Below the pieces are notes generated by a model. It worked only from the letters and a program-made list of their open reading frames with translations. It was not told the DNA's origin and did not search any database. A program made the position numbers and the translations under genes. From Spisula solida (taxonomy: Eukaryota > Mollusca > Bivalvia > Venerida > Mactridae): 64,000 nucleotides of DNA. Below, piece by piece: positions 1-15,000 of the stretch. The stretch covers positions 41,730,601 to 41,794,600 of the forward strand of contig OX365948.1 of assembly GCA_947247005.1 (NCBI GenBank). The letters are read 5' to 3'. Within the stretch, counting starts at the first letter, position 1, and each line of letters opens with the position of its first letter.

Positions 1-3000
1 AAATGACAAATACAAGCTTTTTGTCATGGAGACAACTGAGCACATTATCTTTTAGCTCGAACACACTGATAAGAGTATGTTCCAGAGACTGATATATTCA
101 ACGCAAGAACCTTGTAATATGTTCATGCATAAAAGTTAGGATCAGATCATTACATCTCCGTATTGTTATAAATTATACTTAAGGGCCGGGTAGTGTGTTT
201 GAGTCTTCGAAGTGTACAGTTGGGTAGTAATCCTAATTATTGTAACTTCATCATATTCCACAAGTCCAAATTAATTTCACTAGTTCATTTCTACACACAT
301 AATTTATACATTTTTAGACTTGTTTGAAATGTATGGAAATGTTTGATCAATAGTGAATGATTGTGATATGTTTTAATCAACTAGCAATACATAATGAATG
401 CATGGTCCTAGATGAAATATAAATTATGTACATATAGCAAATATGACAAGCATCTACTTAGAGGCGCAAGCCTCCGTGAGATACCTGTAATAATTCTTCT
501 GCATATTTCCTTTTATTCATAACCTTTTCTCTTTCAACTTCCATAAAAGCTTTTAAGTTAGTATCTTCCGTCCCATAACTTTGTTCAGCTCCTAGATTTT
601 GACCCGGCTGAGAGAAGTCTCTTTGAGGCGATTTTCTCAAATCATTACGAAATTTATCCTTTTCTATTTTCTAAACAAACCAAAAAAACAGAAAGCTTAA
701 AATAAAATGAGTTTGTTAAAAGAATTGTTAAGTACAAAGTCAATTATTTGAAGCAAATCTGATGGATTAAATTAATTAAATGATCTTATTCATTAATTTC
801 AATCATATTTTAATGAAAAGAAACAGACAAGTGACATGTTAGTAGTTTACTTAATAGTTTGAAAATTAAAACAGTTAGGGGAAAATATAACAGGAATCAA
901 AGATGAGAAGGGATTGAATGAAACAAGAAGTATAAAGTCTATCATGTAAACAATGAATTGCGTAAGGCCCCAATTTTTAAAATTTTGTTTTACATGGATT
1001 TTATTTTTTTTTGCTGTTGAGAGGAGGGAATAGAAATATAAATAGATGGCCGAGAGGGTTCTAAGTCCTTTACCTTCCATGGTGTGAGCACAGGAACTTG
1101 CATAATTTAAAAAAAAATATTTGAAAAAAATTTCAGTAATTATTATATTTTATTGATACTGGCTCTACAGTAGGCCATGTAAAAAAAAATTCAATTTTTT
1201 TTAATTTTTTTTTTTAAATTATGCAAGTTCATATGGTGTGCAGCAACTTAATTAAGATCGTTTAGACCCTCTTGATATATTTTCATTCCCATCTATCAAC
1301 AGCAAATTATTCAAAGATTTCCTATAAGGCCGACTTATATATTTTTTGTTTCCTCTTCCCGACCAGAGCAGATTTAGAATGGGTAGGTAAAGTTTTTTTT
1401 TTTGGAATTGTTTCAGAATGATAGTTATTGGTCAAGACATACAAATAAGGAAATTTAGTAATAACTAAGGGGAAAACCAAGTCTTACATTTGAAATTAAA
1501 AGGTACCAAATTTACTAGTAACAAACAAGCTTTTATACAAAAAAAATATTTTCAATCCCAATATTTCATAAAAAATATTATTTCAATTTGGGCAATAGAA
1601 TATTTGGGTAGGGCCGTTTTTTCGGGTAGGTAGGGGAAGGGGAAACAAACAATATTTAATTTTAGGCCTTAACCAAACATTTTTAAAAAGTGTGGCCTAA
1701 ATTAAAAAACTTTTATAAGGCAATGACAGGGAAACTAGCAGAGTTGTCTGCTGGCTCACCTCCTGCATGTAGTAATTAACATCACGTGGAGATCCCACTA
1801 GAGGGCGCTCATTTTCACGATATGACACATGCTTTGGATTCACGTCAGCAACTCTTTCCCACGCCCGTAATTTGTGCTGTTCATATTTTTGCTAAAATTA
1901 GGAATTTTTAACAGCATTTTAATTATTTGCTTATAATAATGCTGAACTCTAAGTAAATGTCTTATTTGTTTATTCATAATCATAAACGTTCCCAGTTCAG
2001 GGAACCTTTAGTTGCACTTTATTTGTACCACACCTTATGAGAATTATTAATTATCAACAACTGAATTTTTAATCTTGTAATAAAAGAAGTGGTCAAAATA
2101 GTCTCCTTTTTTCTGGTTAATGTTTTTTTTTATTATTAGTTTTGTCCAAAAATATTGTTTTAATACCCATGAAAATTGACCTTACACCAGACGTTAACAC
2201 ATGTAAATCGTGTATTGAGTTGACCAATGAAAAAATCTAATTTTGGTTGTAAAAACATAGAAAATATAATATAAACAATAACTCTACTCCGTCATATGGT
2301 CAATTAAAAAACAAGTCCAAACATACAACTACAAAAAATGAAATTAACAAGTTGATACTTAAGCCAAGGCATAAATTATACTGTATTATAAACACTGATT
2401 AGTCAGTTAACATGCAACAACCATACAATGTTGAATTCATGCACCATAGTTTCCACATCTTAACAGCAACGTAGCAAAAGCATCATCAGTAAATTTAAAT
2501 TTGTTCTGAAAACCAGTAAAATTTATACTGAAATCAGTACAATTTATACTAAAATCAGTAAAATTAATACCAAAACTCATTGAAATTTATACTTAAATCA
2601 GTAGAATTTATACTAAAATCAGTAGAATTTATACTAAAATCAGTAAAATTTGTACTAAAATCAGTAAAAACTGTACTGTAAACCAGTATAACTAAAACTG
2701 ACCATCAGAATTACATAAATCATTATTATGAATTTAAAAAAAGAGTAATGCATGTGAAATACAGTAATAGATTGGTTTTTACTTCATTATTTCTTGGAAA
2801 AGTTATATTTCTGTTTCATTATAGCATGAACTGCTGTTAGAGACGTGAATAAGACAGGGCTTGCACTTAGTAGACTCCAATTGAAGTAAAGAGCCAGTTC
2901 AAGAGTCAGCATAATTTTGCAAGAATTTTAAAAGATTTGTATTTTAAATATAGCAAATTTGCCTTTTGAGCTAGCCAAAATTTTCAAAGGTCAAAACGGG

Positions 3001-6000
3001 CACTTTTGTCAAATTCTAGAGACAAAATGCAGTTTCAGAGTCAAGTGAAAGCCCTGTAAATGTGTAAAATACAATTATTATATTGTAAACCAAATCATTC
3101 ACCGTGCAATAAACTATTTAGCAACAAAAACAATGTTTTCCTTACTTGATCTAGCATCTCTTTATATTCTTTCTTTTTAGCAGCTGCTGTTTCCTTTAGT
3201 TGTCTGTCATAATTACCTATGTTCAGACCACCAGGTGGCGTTACTGGTCGGCCACGCATTTGCCAATAACGTTCCTCTTTGGCTTTCTGCAAAAATTAAA
3301 AAAAAAATGGCAACATTTGCTATGAATTTAAGTATCTAATAATATTGCATCCTGGTTAGACTTTGAAATACGGTAAATTGCAATTCCTATTAACTACTTG
3401 TCCGATCAGGAAATTTTGATTAAAAAGTTGCCCAACTATAATTAAGTGTCCTAAATGGGTCTAGTGGGAAGCACAGTGCTTTAGGGTGTATAGTTACTGC
3501 CTGACCCCTGATCAGAAGGTCTTCAAAATCCCTGGAAAAGATGTGTCACTTTAAGTAACCTTTAAGTTAAACATGGAAGCTTTTGTAGTCTTGATTAATA
3601 AAAGTTGTAAACTTTTATTCCAAAACATAACATTTTGTGTTTCAAACTGATGCATTATGAGTCTGCCGATGATAACACTAGCCTTTGTTTACAAATTAAA
3701 ATTAAATGCATTTTCGAAGTCCATTTTTGTTTAATCTCGTGCATAGGCATTTGGTTTCAAATTGCTGTAAATTAATAATTTGCACTGAAATGAGTAGAAG
3801 GTTGAGAAGTGGCCATGTTTATCCGCAACGGATATGACGTCTCAAGAACTTGCATCTGTGTTTGTTGTGACAATTGTAGAAAAACTGGGTACCAGCTGTC
3901 GTAACGTCATATCCGTTGCGGATAAACATGGCCGCTTCCCAACCTTCTACTCTCCTTAGTACCTGGGCCGATCAGAGACTAGGGCAAATAATTAATTTAT
4001 GGCGTGTTGAAACCAAATGCCTATGATCTCGTGCATAATCACTTTTAATGCAGTACTCTTTCAATCTATTCAGATAACAAGCGACCAGTCGACTGTGCAA
4101 GTGTTTATATTATCCATGTTTATTTATTGATAAGGCTAGAGTTATCTCAGGGGAGCTATAATAGTCTTAATGTTCTCTTGTGTCACCGTTATTTCTCATG
4201 ATGACAGACATTTCTATCCCACCAAACAGCAAGAAAGTGTGATGATCTAAAGTTTAATACCGGAAGAAATTGTGATTGATGAAGCTAGGTTTGAACTTAC
4301 AACCACTGAATACCTTGTCGACAGTGCCTCATCAGTCAGCAAATTGAATCATGATAGACGCATAATGTTATAGTAGCAGATTTTTGTAAAATGCTTAAGT
4401 CTTTTTTGTACAAAGATCTATTGAAATTGGTTTAAAAAGAAATTCAGAATAAATAAAAATAGAGGAGAAAAAAGTAAAGCATTATATAACTGTGCATGAT
4501 AAAGGTCAAGGATCAGGTTAATTTGTATGAGCTCTCCAACATTGGAGGTAATGAAAGTATTAATTTGTATGAGCTCTCCAACATTGGAGGTAAAAAAAGT
4601 ATTATGAGCTCTCCAACATTGGAGGTAACAAAAGTATTAATTTGTATGAGCTCTCCAACATTGGAGGTAATAAAAGTATTATTATATATAAATATGTGAA
4701 AAGTAGAGGAATCACAATCGGTTTCTCCAAAGAAAATTATAAACACAAAATTAAATATATAAAGCTAATTAAAAACATACAAAATAAAAGAAATGATAAA
4801 TATCATCATAAATAGATAAATAAAACAATTTTTATGCTCATGAATTAATTCACAATTTTTTTTGCCTCATAAAAATATGTGATTTAATTTTATAGTATGT
4901 GTCGCAATGTCATTTTCTGGGCTTCATAGTTCTGATATACACCCTTAGTAGTAATAGACATTGTCTTAAATAAAACAATAGGTGAAATAAGGCAATTGTT
5001 ACGATTAACACAAACACTTAGTCATAATGACCTATTCTTCTCAACAAAACAATAAATAAAAACTTTCAATGATTTGTAAAACATAAATACCCACGCAATT
5101 CAATGATAAAAGATCTTTTCCTAAGATACCAGACAACATTATAAAACTAAGGCCAAAACAGCGTAATATTGTAGTCCTAGTGACCCAACCTAACCTATTT
5201 TTGCCCCTACGCTAATAAAATATTTTATGGCATTTTGTTCCAGGAAGTTTTTTTAATTTTTATTTATTTTTTTGCAGAAAGTTGCTGCAGGTCATTTATA
5301 AATGAAATAAGAATTTAGAAAATTAAATATTTTTCTTACTTACCTAACCCATGTTTTCAACATGTCACCAGAACCACAATATCAATTTATTTTGGCCAGT
5401 CCTAAACTAAAGTGCTAACTTGAGGCCTAAATATGTTTGTTTCTAGTTTCTAACAATTCAAGGGACCCATTTTAAACTTTTTGCTCATAACATTTGTACA
5501 AAACAATTATGTTCTAACAAGAGTAATTTTCTTTCAGTGCAATTTAGTTAAGTCTATTTAAGCTAATCCAATTTGCTTATGTAAATTTAAACTATCAATT
5601 TTGGTGCGTAAAAAAATACAACAAAAATCCATACTTCCTTATTTTTAGCAAGAAACAAACATTATTTTTAAGCCGACTGAATTATTGATATTTCTGATGT
5701 ACTTGTAAAGCATCTTGTACTATAAGATAATGACAACAATAGTAATTCTCCTAAATATAGTGTGATATTAAATTACTAAATTACTCAATGTATACATAGT
5801 AATTAACTTATATGTGCTTGATTAATGGAATATTGGTTATAAATAAAGGTTAAATAATTACTTTTTATTGATTATAAGGACTATAAAACCCAATAGAATG
5901 AATTCTAAAAGCACTAAATTTCAGGCCAAAGTTTTTTTTATTTTAAGGTTTACAGACTGTTTCTTGGAATAGAAAAATAACACAAAAGGGCTCTAATTGA

Positions 6001-9000
6001 CACTCTCCCTTGCCATTTTGTGAGCAACCTAGGACCCCAAATGGGCCTCTTCTTATTTTTCTATTTCCTTCTTAAGACAGAATTTTTTAAAAAAATTCAC
6101 GTAAACCTAAAGGTAAAACAACTTTGGTCTAATAAATAAAAGACCCCCAAAAGCATTTCCAGGGCTCAGTGCAAAACTATGGTACATGCCTATATTAATT
6201 GATGCAGTTACACTAGTTTTGCTCCGAGCCCTCGATTTAGTTTCTACGAAACAAAAAGCACTGAAGAACCTTTGCCATGATAACTAGATCTAATACAGAT
6301 ACCACATTCCGATGTCATAGAGTAAATTGTGCACTGTTCCATTCAGTGAACAGAAAACAATAGAACATTACAACATACAAACAAACTAAGGATCAACCTA
6401 TTTAAACTTGTTTTAAGTTATAATACACATATTAATAACAGAATGATTTTATTTATAACTGAACGAAGGTTGAAAACAGCATATCAAACACTAGAACTAT
6501 CACTGGAATGATAAATCATACCCCCCCCCCCGCAGCACTGCTTGACACAAGAATATTATTTACAAATTTATAGTTACTTCTATCTTTTAAATCCAGTAAG
6601 ACATATGACATGCATAACTATGTAACCTTTGACCTCTAAGTGACCTTGAACTTTGAATAAGGGACCTAGGTCTTCCGCAAATTTTTTTTTTTAAAAAGCT
6701 ACCATTTTTTTATAAAAAGTCAAACAAAGATTTCGCAAAAAAAAAACCAAATTCAAAAACAAAATTCGAAAAACTTTAGAGTCTGGTAAGAAACAACAAA
6801 GTTAAAGAGCAGATAGAACTTGCATGACTGTTTAATCTTTGACCTCTATGTGAGACCTTGACCTTTGAGCTAGGGACCTAGGTCTTGCGCATAACACATC
6901 GCCTTGAAGTGGTGAACATTTGTACCAAGTCTTATAAATATCCAATAAGAAATGACAAAAGAACAGAGTGGACACAAATCACATGCCTATTTGATCCTTT
7001 TAACCTTTGATCTCTAAGTGTGACCTTGACCTTTAAGCTAGGGACCTGGGTCTTGCGCATGACACATCGTCTTGATGTGGTGAACATTTGTATAAGTATC
7101 GTAAATATCCAAAAAGAAATAGCAAAGTTACAAAGCGGACACGAATGACATGTCAATTTGTGCCTTTTAACCTTTGACCTCCAAGTGTGACCTTGACCTT
7201 TGAGCTAGGGACCTGGGTCTGGCGCATGACACACCCTCTATATGTGGTAAACATTTGTACCAAGTATTATCAATATCCAAGAAGAAATGACAAAGTTACA
7301 GAGCGGACACGACTTGCATGACTAGATGACCTTTGACCTCTGAGTGTGACCCTGACCTTTGAGCTAGGGACCTGGGTTTTGCCAATTACTCACCTTCTTG
7401 ATGTGGTAAACATTTGTACCAAGTATTATAAATATCCAATAAGAAATGAAAAAGTTACAGAGCAGACACAATTCTGTGCCTTTTAACCTTTGACCTCCAG
7501 GTGTGACCTTGACCTTCGAGCTAGGGACCTGGGTCTTGCGCATGACACACCTTCTTGATGTGGTGAACGTTTGTACCAAGTATTACAAATATCCAATAAG
7601 AAATGACAAAGTTACAGAGCGGACACGATTTGCATGACTATATGGCCTTTGACCTCTAAGTGTCACGCCATTTTAAAATCCAGCCAGAAATGACAAAGTT
7701 ACAGAGTGGACACGATTTGCTTACAGACCAACCGACTGCCGGCCCAACCGACAGACATAGTGACTCCAGTATACCACCTTCAAACTTTGTTTGTGGGGGG
7801 GGGGGGTATAACAAGGGAAAAATTAAGTCTCGAACTGATAGATCAAAGAATCAATTTCAAGAGTTGAAAATGGCAGCAATCTACGAACTAAAAAAAGATG
7901 GTCACTGTAGTAAATAAACAATTCCCTAGATTGATGTCACCTAAGCTTACAGGCACATGCCAACGTAATTTTTGCTTGTAACACAGTCATTCTGACACAA
8001 TTTCAGCATTTGCAAAAAGCTTCATTCGCAATTCTTAAAACCATGAGCAAATATCTGACAGTCAACCATAACCGCTTGAATATGGGAAGGTCAAATACTG
8101 TACCGAATGACAGACAACATTTGAAAGTCATTCACAAGAACTGCATATTGAATAGGTTAGTAATGTATTAGCAGCCTGGCAAACCCACGTGGAAAAAGCA
8201 GAAATTTATGCATCAAAATACCTTGAAATGTGTCATTACACTTTTAAAAAGGAAACATAATATTTCTGTCCTTGAACAATGTTTTGTTAGAGGAAGATGA
8301 TCATAATTATCTGAAAGGAGGAATTTTATTGACAAATATGGCTCGGAAAGTTTAAGCTTTTGGTCACATGGGTTCACCTCAGTGTATAGGTTAGTATTGA
8401 AGAAAGAACATAATATATGTACATAGATGGATAAGAGGAAAGTGCCTAATACAACTACAATGTACAGTAAGGTAGAGTGGTGCACGTGTAACTCGTGTGG
8501 TGAACATGTACGGCACGTTACCTTCTCCATTAGTTGGTTATATTCTCGCTTCCGTTCTTCATTGAGTAATTTTTTGTTTTCCTCGTAATCAAAGGTTGGT
8601 TTGGGGGAAGCATTTGCAGTATATTGGTATTTTCCCTTTATGATGACAATAAAATAATTATTCTAACTATAATAAGCACAGGAAACTCCAAGTGGTACAC
8701 CTCAATTATCAGCCTGATTTGCCTGAAGATCCTACATAGCATGTCTCCGTAACGTTTATATATTAGGATTTAAAGGGGATATTGCCATATTTTTAGAAAC
8801 TTACCATAATTTCTAAGAATTGCCATTAAATTGTATATAAATGTACATCAGTATACTTGTGTATTCTCTTAAATAAAATGTGTGAAAGAACCAATTGCTT
8901 ACCAAAAATGTAAGTCAATTTTTAATTATTTGAATACTTTAAAGCCATAAATAAGTTTGGGATTGTAGACTCAGCATAATATTACATTTTGCCAATGTTA

Positions 9001-12000
9001 AAAACCTGAGTATTTGCCTCCTTTTGTTTTTTAATACTCTTATAAATTAACCCATTGCCAAAAATGTATGAATCTTTAATGAGAATTCATACATTTTTGA
9101 CTATGGGTTATTCTTTCTGAATTTCTTCCATAAGAGTATATATAATATAGTTTACATGACTAGTAATAACTTAGTACAACGTGAAAAGATACCGTCACAT
9201 CTCCTTTAAGTAACACTGTTGTTTTTCTGTGATGGTAAATGAGATAGGAAATTGCATGCTGGGGCTAAATAGACAAACCTAATTTTCCTTACTGTACAAT
9301 TAAAACAATCAGGAAAGCCCATCCAGGTTTCGGGACAGGTTATTTCATGGCCAATTAACTGCAAACATCGGACTGAATTCCTAGAGTCATACATTAATGT
9401 AACAATGTTTTTAATTGGTCAATTCAAATTATTCTTAGGTGAAAACAAAAAGAGTGTAAAAGTACAAAATTCAAGACATGAACAATTTAACTATTTGGCT
9501 TAAAATTATGTGACCCCAATTGGGATTTATTGGCAAATCAGACAGATTGAAAAACAAGGGGATATTATCTATATGGAGACTCGTCAAATAACTGTCAAAC
9601 ACTTATTTGACAGATATAATAATGGATGAGTAACCATGTTCACAAAGCCTGTTGGTCAATCATTAATGTTGCTAAACGCATTTTCATCGGCTTTCATTCA
9701 GGGTACCCCAAGTTATAAACAAGAGCAGCACCATGCGAGTGCAAACGCTCATCTTATGTTAATTGTGTTACTGTAAAAAAGGGCCTTTACACTTGCAGAA
9801 ATAAGGACAAAGTTACGTATCTTGCTTTACAGTGTAAGGTATTGATGGTAAACAAGTTTCAAAGCAAAATCTTTCAAACATGATTATACCTTAACCAAGC
9901 AATGCCGACACTGATCAAGTGATGACAATTAAATCATCTTTTCCCCCAAATAAATTCCGAATATATTCCTGAGTAACAAAATCTAATAATAGTTTAATAA
10001 GAAAATATCATTGAATAATAAAAACATGCATGAATGGAAATATTGTGTGGTGAACTTGTGATCCAAATCAAAAAGGGGATATTTAGTAAATAAGTAAGTA
10101 ATTAAAACATGCATTCAATCATCATGCAAATAAGTGGATGCCTGTATTTGATGCTATGTCATAATTATTTTATTATAGAATGCTACAATTTGAAACGTAC
10201 CATGTAATCTTGATATGCCCTCTTTTCTTCGGCCCTTGCTTGCTCCCCTGATTGGTTATAATCTATCTGGGGTCCCTGTGGATGTGCTGGGCGAGGTGGT
10301 GATCTATGACGGTTCTCAAATCTTTCCTGTTCCACCTGTTTTTGCTGTAAAAAGGATATAGATAGCATGATGAAACATTTGTTTCTGATGTTACATAATG
10401 TTTTAGAAAATCTACATGATTGGTTTAGTCAGTACTAAATTTATGTCCTGAATTCTCATGAGTGCAACTAGAACATGTATATAATGACAATAAAATCATC
10501 AACCAAACAAAAACATATTTTTTTTTCAACTAGAGCATGAAAGGTAATCTGCGCCATTATTAATAAGTCCTGTAATGTGCCAGCAATTGTTTCCTTCAGT
10601 TAAAGTCTCAGATCAAAATTGTATCTGAAGATGAATCAAATTTGAGACTAAAATATTATTACTTGAAAACAATCAGAACAATAGATTTAAAAAGCACTGA
10701 GAACAAAACATTGTTATAGTGCACCATTAACTTTTTTTATTTCAATTTTGTTTCTTGCTTTTGCAGTGGCCATTAATTACTATAGAATTAGTTGATATAT
10801 AGCAGTTTTCATTTATTATTATTGATTTAAGTCATTACCGATAAGAAGCTAGCATGTACTGTATATAAAAGCAAGAATAGTTTAATATAATGTTTTATTA
10901 TTATACTCACTATACAATTATATAAAACTCATATTTTATATTATGATAACAAGAGTTCTATGATGCCATAAGCTGTATGTGTGTATAAATGTACGGCCTG
11001 GGATAAAACCCGATACCTCAGACTCACACTTGAAGTGGATGCTCTACCATTAGACTAACGAGGCAGACATTTTGTATATAAATGACTGTATATATGTACA
11101 GCAAATTAGAGGCAATTATTAGTCCCACTGCATAACAATACTACATTTACACTGCAAATTCTACAAAAAAACAAAAATATATCTAAAAGTATGAGTGAAA
11201 TGTTAGTTAATTATTCAATACTTGCTAATTAGCTTTTACATAATTAGCGACTTGAAGTCCTTTTCAAAGATAACTAGTAATTACACCACAATAAATGATC
11301 ACATTTAATAGGACACAAAATAAATAACGATTCTAACTGAGAGCAAAGTTTATAAGTCTAATTAAGGTTTTGCAAACATAGCTGCAAAGCGAATGCAAGG
11401 AGACATTTCCTAATAAAATAAGAAATTAATGGTTACTGTCGGAAAGTAAAACAAAGTCAACCTGATTCTGTAGTTCATGTTAATGCTAGAAAAATAGTAA
11501 TTTAGTTTCAAACTTCTACATTTTATTGCTTTACATTAAAATCTTTGCCTTGATTAATTACTGTTTACATTAATAAATATTACTCTCTGAACTTGGGAAC
11601 GGGAATGAAAGGCAATATAAAGAACAGAATGTCAGATTCCCTAACCCCAAAATAATTTTTATAGGTCTAACGAAATATTGAAACAGAGCAATACCAAAAG
11701 CTATCTCAAAAGAAACTGTAAGGCATTAAAACATAGGTACATTGTAAGCATAGCCATTATCACCATCAGACTCATAGCTAAAGAGGAGTGTATATCTCTC
11801 AAACTTATTTTTTCAGCTTAAAATTGTGATTAAATCGTATATTCATAATTACCATATATATTCGCCCATAAGTCGGGTAAATGGTGTCAAAAATATTTCA
11901 AAAAGTCAATTATTCACCATGACCCATTTTTTGATATCGATATAATAAAGCATAAAATGTACTTTTTATAGAAGATTTTTTACATTAGTTGAAAAAAGAA

Positions 12001-15000
12001 TTTTTTTTAATTTGTTTGATTTTACCTGACTTATGGGTGAGTATATACGGTACTATTTATTATACTGTATCAAATATCGTATAGGGGAAACATTTACACG
12101 TCAAAACAACAGGAGAACGTTTGACTTATCAGTTTCCGTCTTACATAGACCTTCATCAGGGTGAGTATATCGATGTACTCTTACGTAAACAATACAGAAG
12201 GACTTACAGCTATAAAACTATAGATTTTTTATCATTTAAAAAATAAATTTGGGGGTTAGTTCGTAATTTACAATTATATTGTAACCTGAGTATTAGTGAC
12301 TATTTGTCTATAAAATGCATTATGCATAAATCTTAAAAGACAAATTTTAGCAATAGGTTATATAATTCTTTTGCATTTTTTCATCAGAATATTTTTTGTT
12401 ACACTATACATGTATATATACAATGTATACAAGAAAAGAATGAGGTCTGTTCCCAGAACGTATATATAAAAAATAAAAAAATGACGAAATGAGTATTTAA
12501 AACTCCATAATTTTTTTTTATTATTAAATTATGCAGTTTTAATTACTTAATTTGTCATTTTTTATTTTTGATACACACAATGTATTATATAGTAATAAAT
12601 ATACAATTCTATCACAATTTGAAGAAAAAAAATCAGATTTAAAGAATTTATACAATGACACAGCCTCTGTTAAGATTTAAAGTCAATGTAAGGAAATTAA
12701 CGTGAAAATGTAAAAAGAAAATTCACCAAAAACAAGACTGCATTCAATAAACGCTTATGCCCCCTGTGGAAGCCTAGTCCATAAATAAGTCTAAGTCCAA
12801 AATTAGGTCAAGGTGAAGGTCAAAATGGGGTCAGGTGATACAGGTGTGTGGAGAGTGTTCATATACAACATCCATGCAAGTTTGGAAGCTTTGTAGCAAG
12901 CCATAATGATGCTAGAAGAAACGGTCAATTTGGGTTAACCAGGACGGACGGACGGACGAACGGACGAACGGACGAACGTACAGGTGAATCACTATATGCC
13001 TCCCGATCTATCGATACGGGGGCATAAAAAATTCAAAAGATAAAGCATCATATTTAACAGAACAATTTAAAAGTGAAATGAAATTGTTTAAGTCGCACAT
13101 CTATATGTTGTTAGCATACTATAGTGTACTGACAGGTGGGTGGGGTACATATCTATAAGGAGCAACTCTATACAATCTATACCTTTCTAAGTAATGCATT
13201 ATACTCTTTTTGTCTGATAACATTTTGTTCCTCTCTCTGTTTTGAATAACTTCCTAAACCAGGAAAACCCTGTTCAGGAGTTCCAACTCTATAATAGACT
13301 GGATCTCTCGGCTGTCAGGGGACAAAATATAGATATATGTATAACAACATCAATCTTATATCAGATCTAGGTAACACATGTATGTACTAATAATATATGA
13401 ATACTACATCACACTCCATAGACTAACTTCACATTTCATTGACTAACTTTACATTTCATGGACTAACTTCACACTCCATAGACTAACTTCACACTCCATA
13501 GACTAACTTCACTATCCAAGGACTAACTTCACCATCCAAGGACTAACTTCACCATCCAAGGACTAACTTCGCACTTCATGGACTAATTTCACTATCCATG
13601 GATTAAATTCACACTCAATGGCAGAACTTCACACGCAATGGCATAACTCCACACTCTATGACATAATTCCACATGCATGACATAATTTCACTTTCCATAG
13701 CCTAACTTCACATTCCATGGCCTAACTTCACATTCCATGGCATAACTTCACATTCCATGGCCTAACTTCACACTTCACAGACTAACTTCACACTACATGG
13801 ACTAACTTCACAGACTTACTTCACACTCCAGACTAACTTCACACTCCACAGACTTACTTCACACACCACAGACTTACTTCACACTCCATGGACTAATTCA
13901 CACTGAATGGAGGGTAAAGACTTATATAGATGAAGGTATGATGTTTTATATAAAGAACCTACAATATGTTGTTCTACACAAACAGGATTATATCAAACAG
14001 TATCAAACACAACTGTAACTCTCTTGATTATAACATATACATGCAATATTAACAATGATTGTTCTGCTTCTATGAACTAATTTTGTTGTTCTGCGCATAA
14101 TAAGGTTTTCATACGTCACATAATGTTATGGAATTAAAGTAACATATATCTGCTGAGAAATTATTTACAGAACTGTTTACTTTTTACTTAAGGTCGATGT
14201 CACAAACGCTAAGCCCGCAAGCTGAGGATACATCAATTTTTCTCAGGGAGATCTGGGGTGGTATTCAATATTGATCTTACTTGGCTTAAGGATAAGGACA
14301 ACCAATCAGATTACATCATATTAAACTTTCGTTCAGTGACAGGCGATATGATTGGCTATCCTTATTCTCCAACTAAATAAGATCATTATTGAATACCACC
14401 CCTGACCACTTATTTTGTTCTTTAAGATAGGGATCTGACTAGCAATTTTGCCGCTTAACAAAACTGAAATATCATTTCACATGGTTCAAATTTTCAGGAT
14501 ACAAATTTTCTTCATTTTTCTTTATTTCTTGGTGTGATTTTTTTTTAAATGTTGAAACAGTTTAAAATTAGTTAAATAAACATATTGAAACGGTTCAAGG
14601 AGAGATCCGTTTCATCCCAACTATTGACTCTTTGAAACAACAACAAAACAATACCAGAGAAGCAGAATAAAACCAACATAGAAGAAAAACAACATGCAGT
14701 TATATTACCTGTTGTCAGTCAGATCAAACATGCAACATGCAATTTAAATATATGTTGAAAATACAGGTCAGTTACAAGCACAATTAACTTAATTCTGGGC
14801 AAATGATTTAAATGCAAGTTTTATTTAAACATGATGTGGTTAAAGTTTCTAGTATATATCTGAGAAAATAATAAAATTTTATATAAAAAAATAAATAAAA
14901 TATTTTTTTTAATTTTTTTTATTTATTTATTTTGATATAAAAATTTCAACAGGCTTTGCTTTCAGAGGGATCATCGGCCTAAATGACTGACGGTCCTACA

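Noticed and set aside
4496..4746. Short frames on both strands over 4496-4746
   Set aside because: Created by the 42 bp tandem repeat; no splice context and no recognisable protein.
8213..8530. 105-codon minus-strand frame beside CSPP1-like exon 6
   Set aside because: Only the last residues overlap the real exon, out of frame; the rest is AT-rich intron without similarity.
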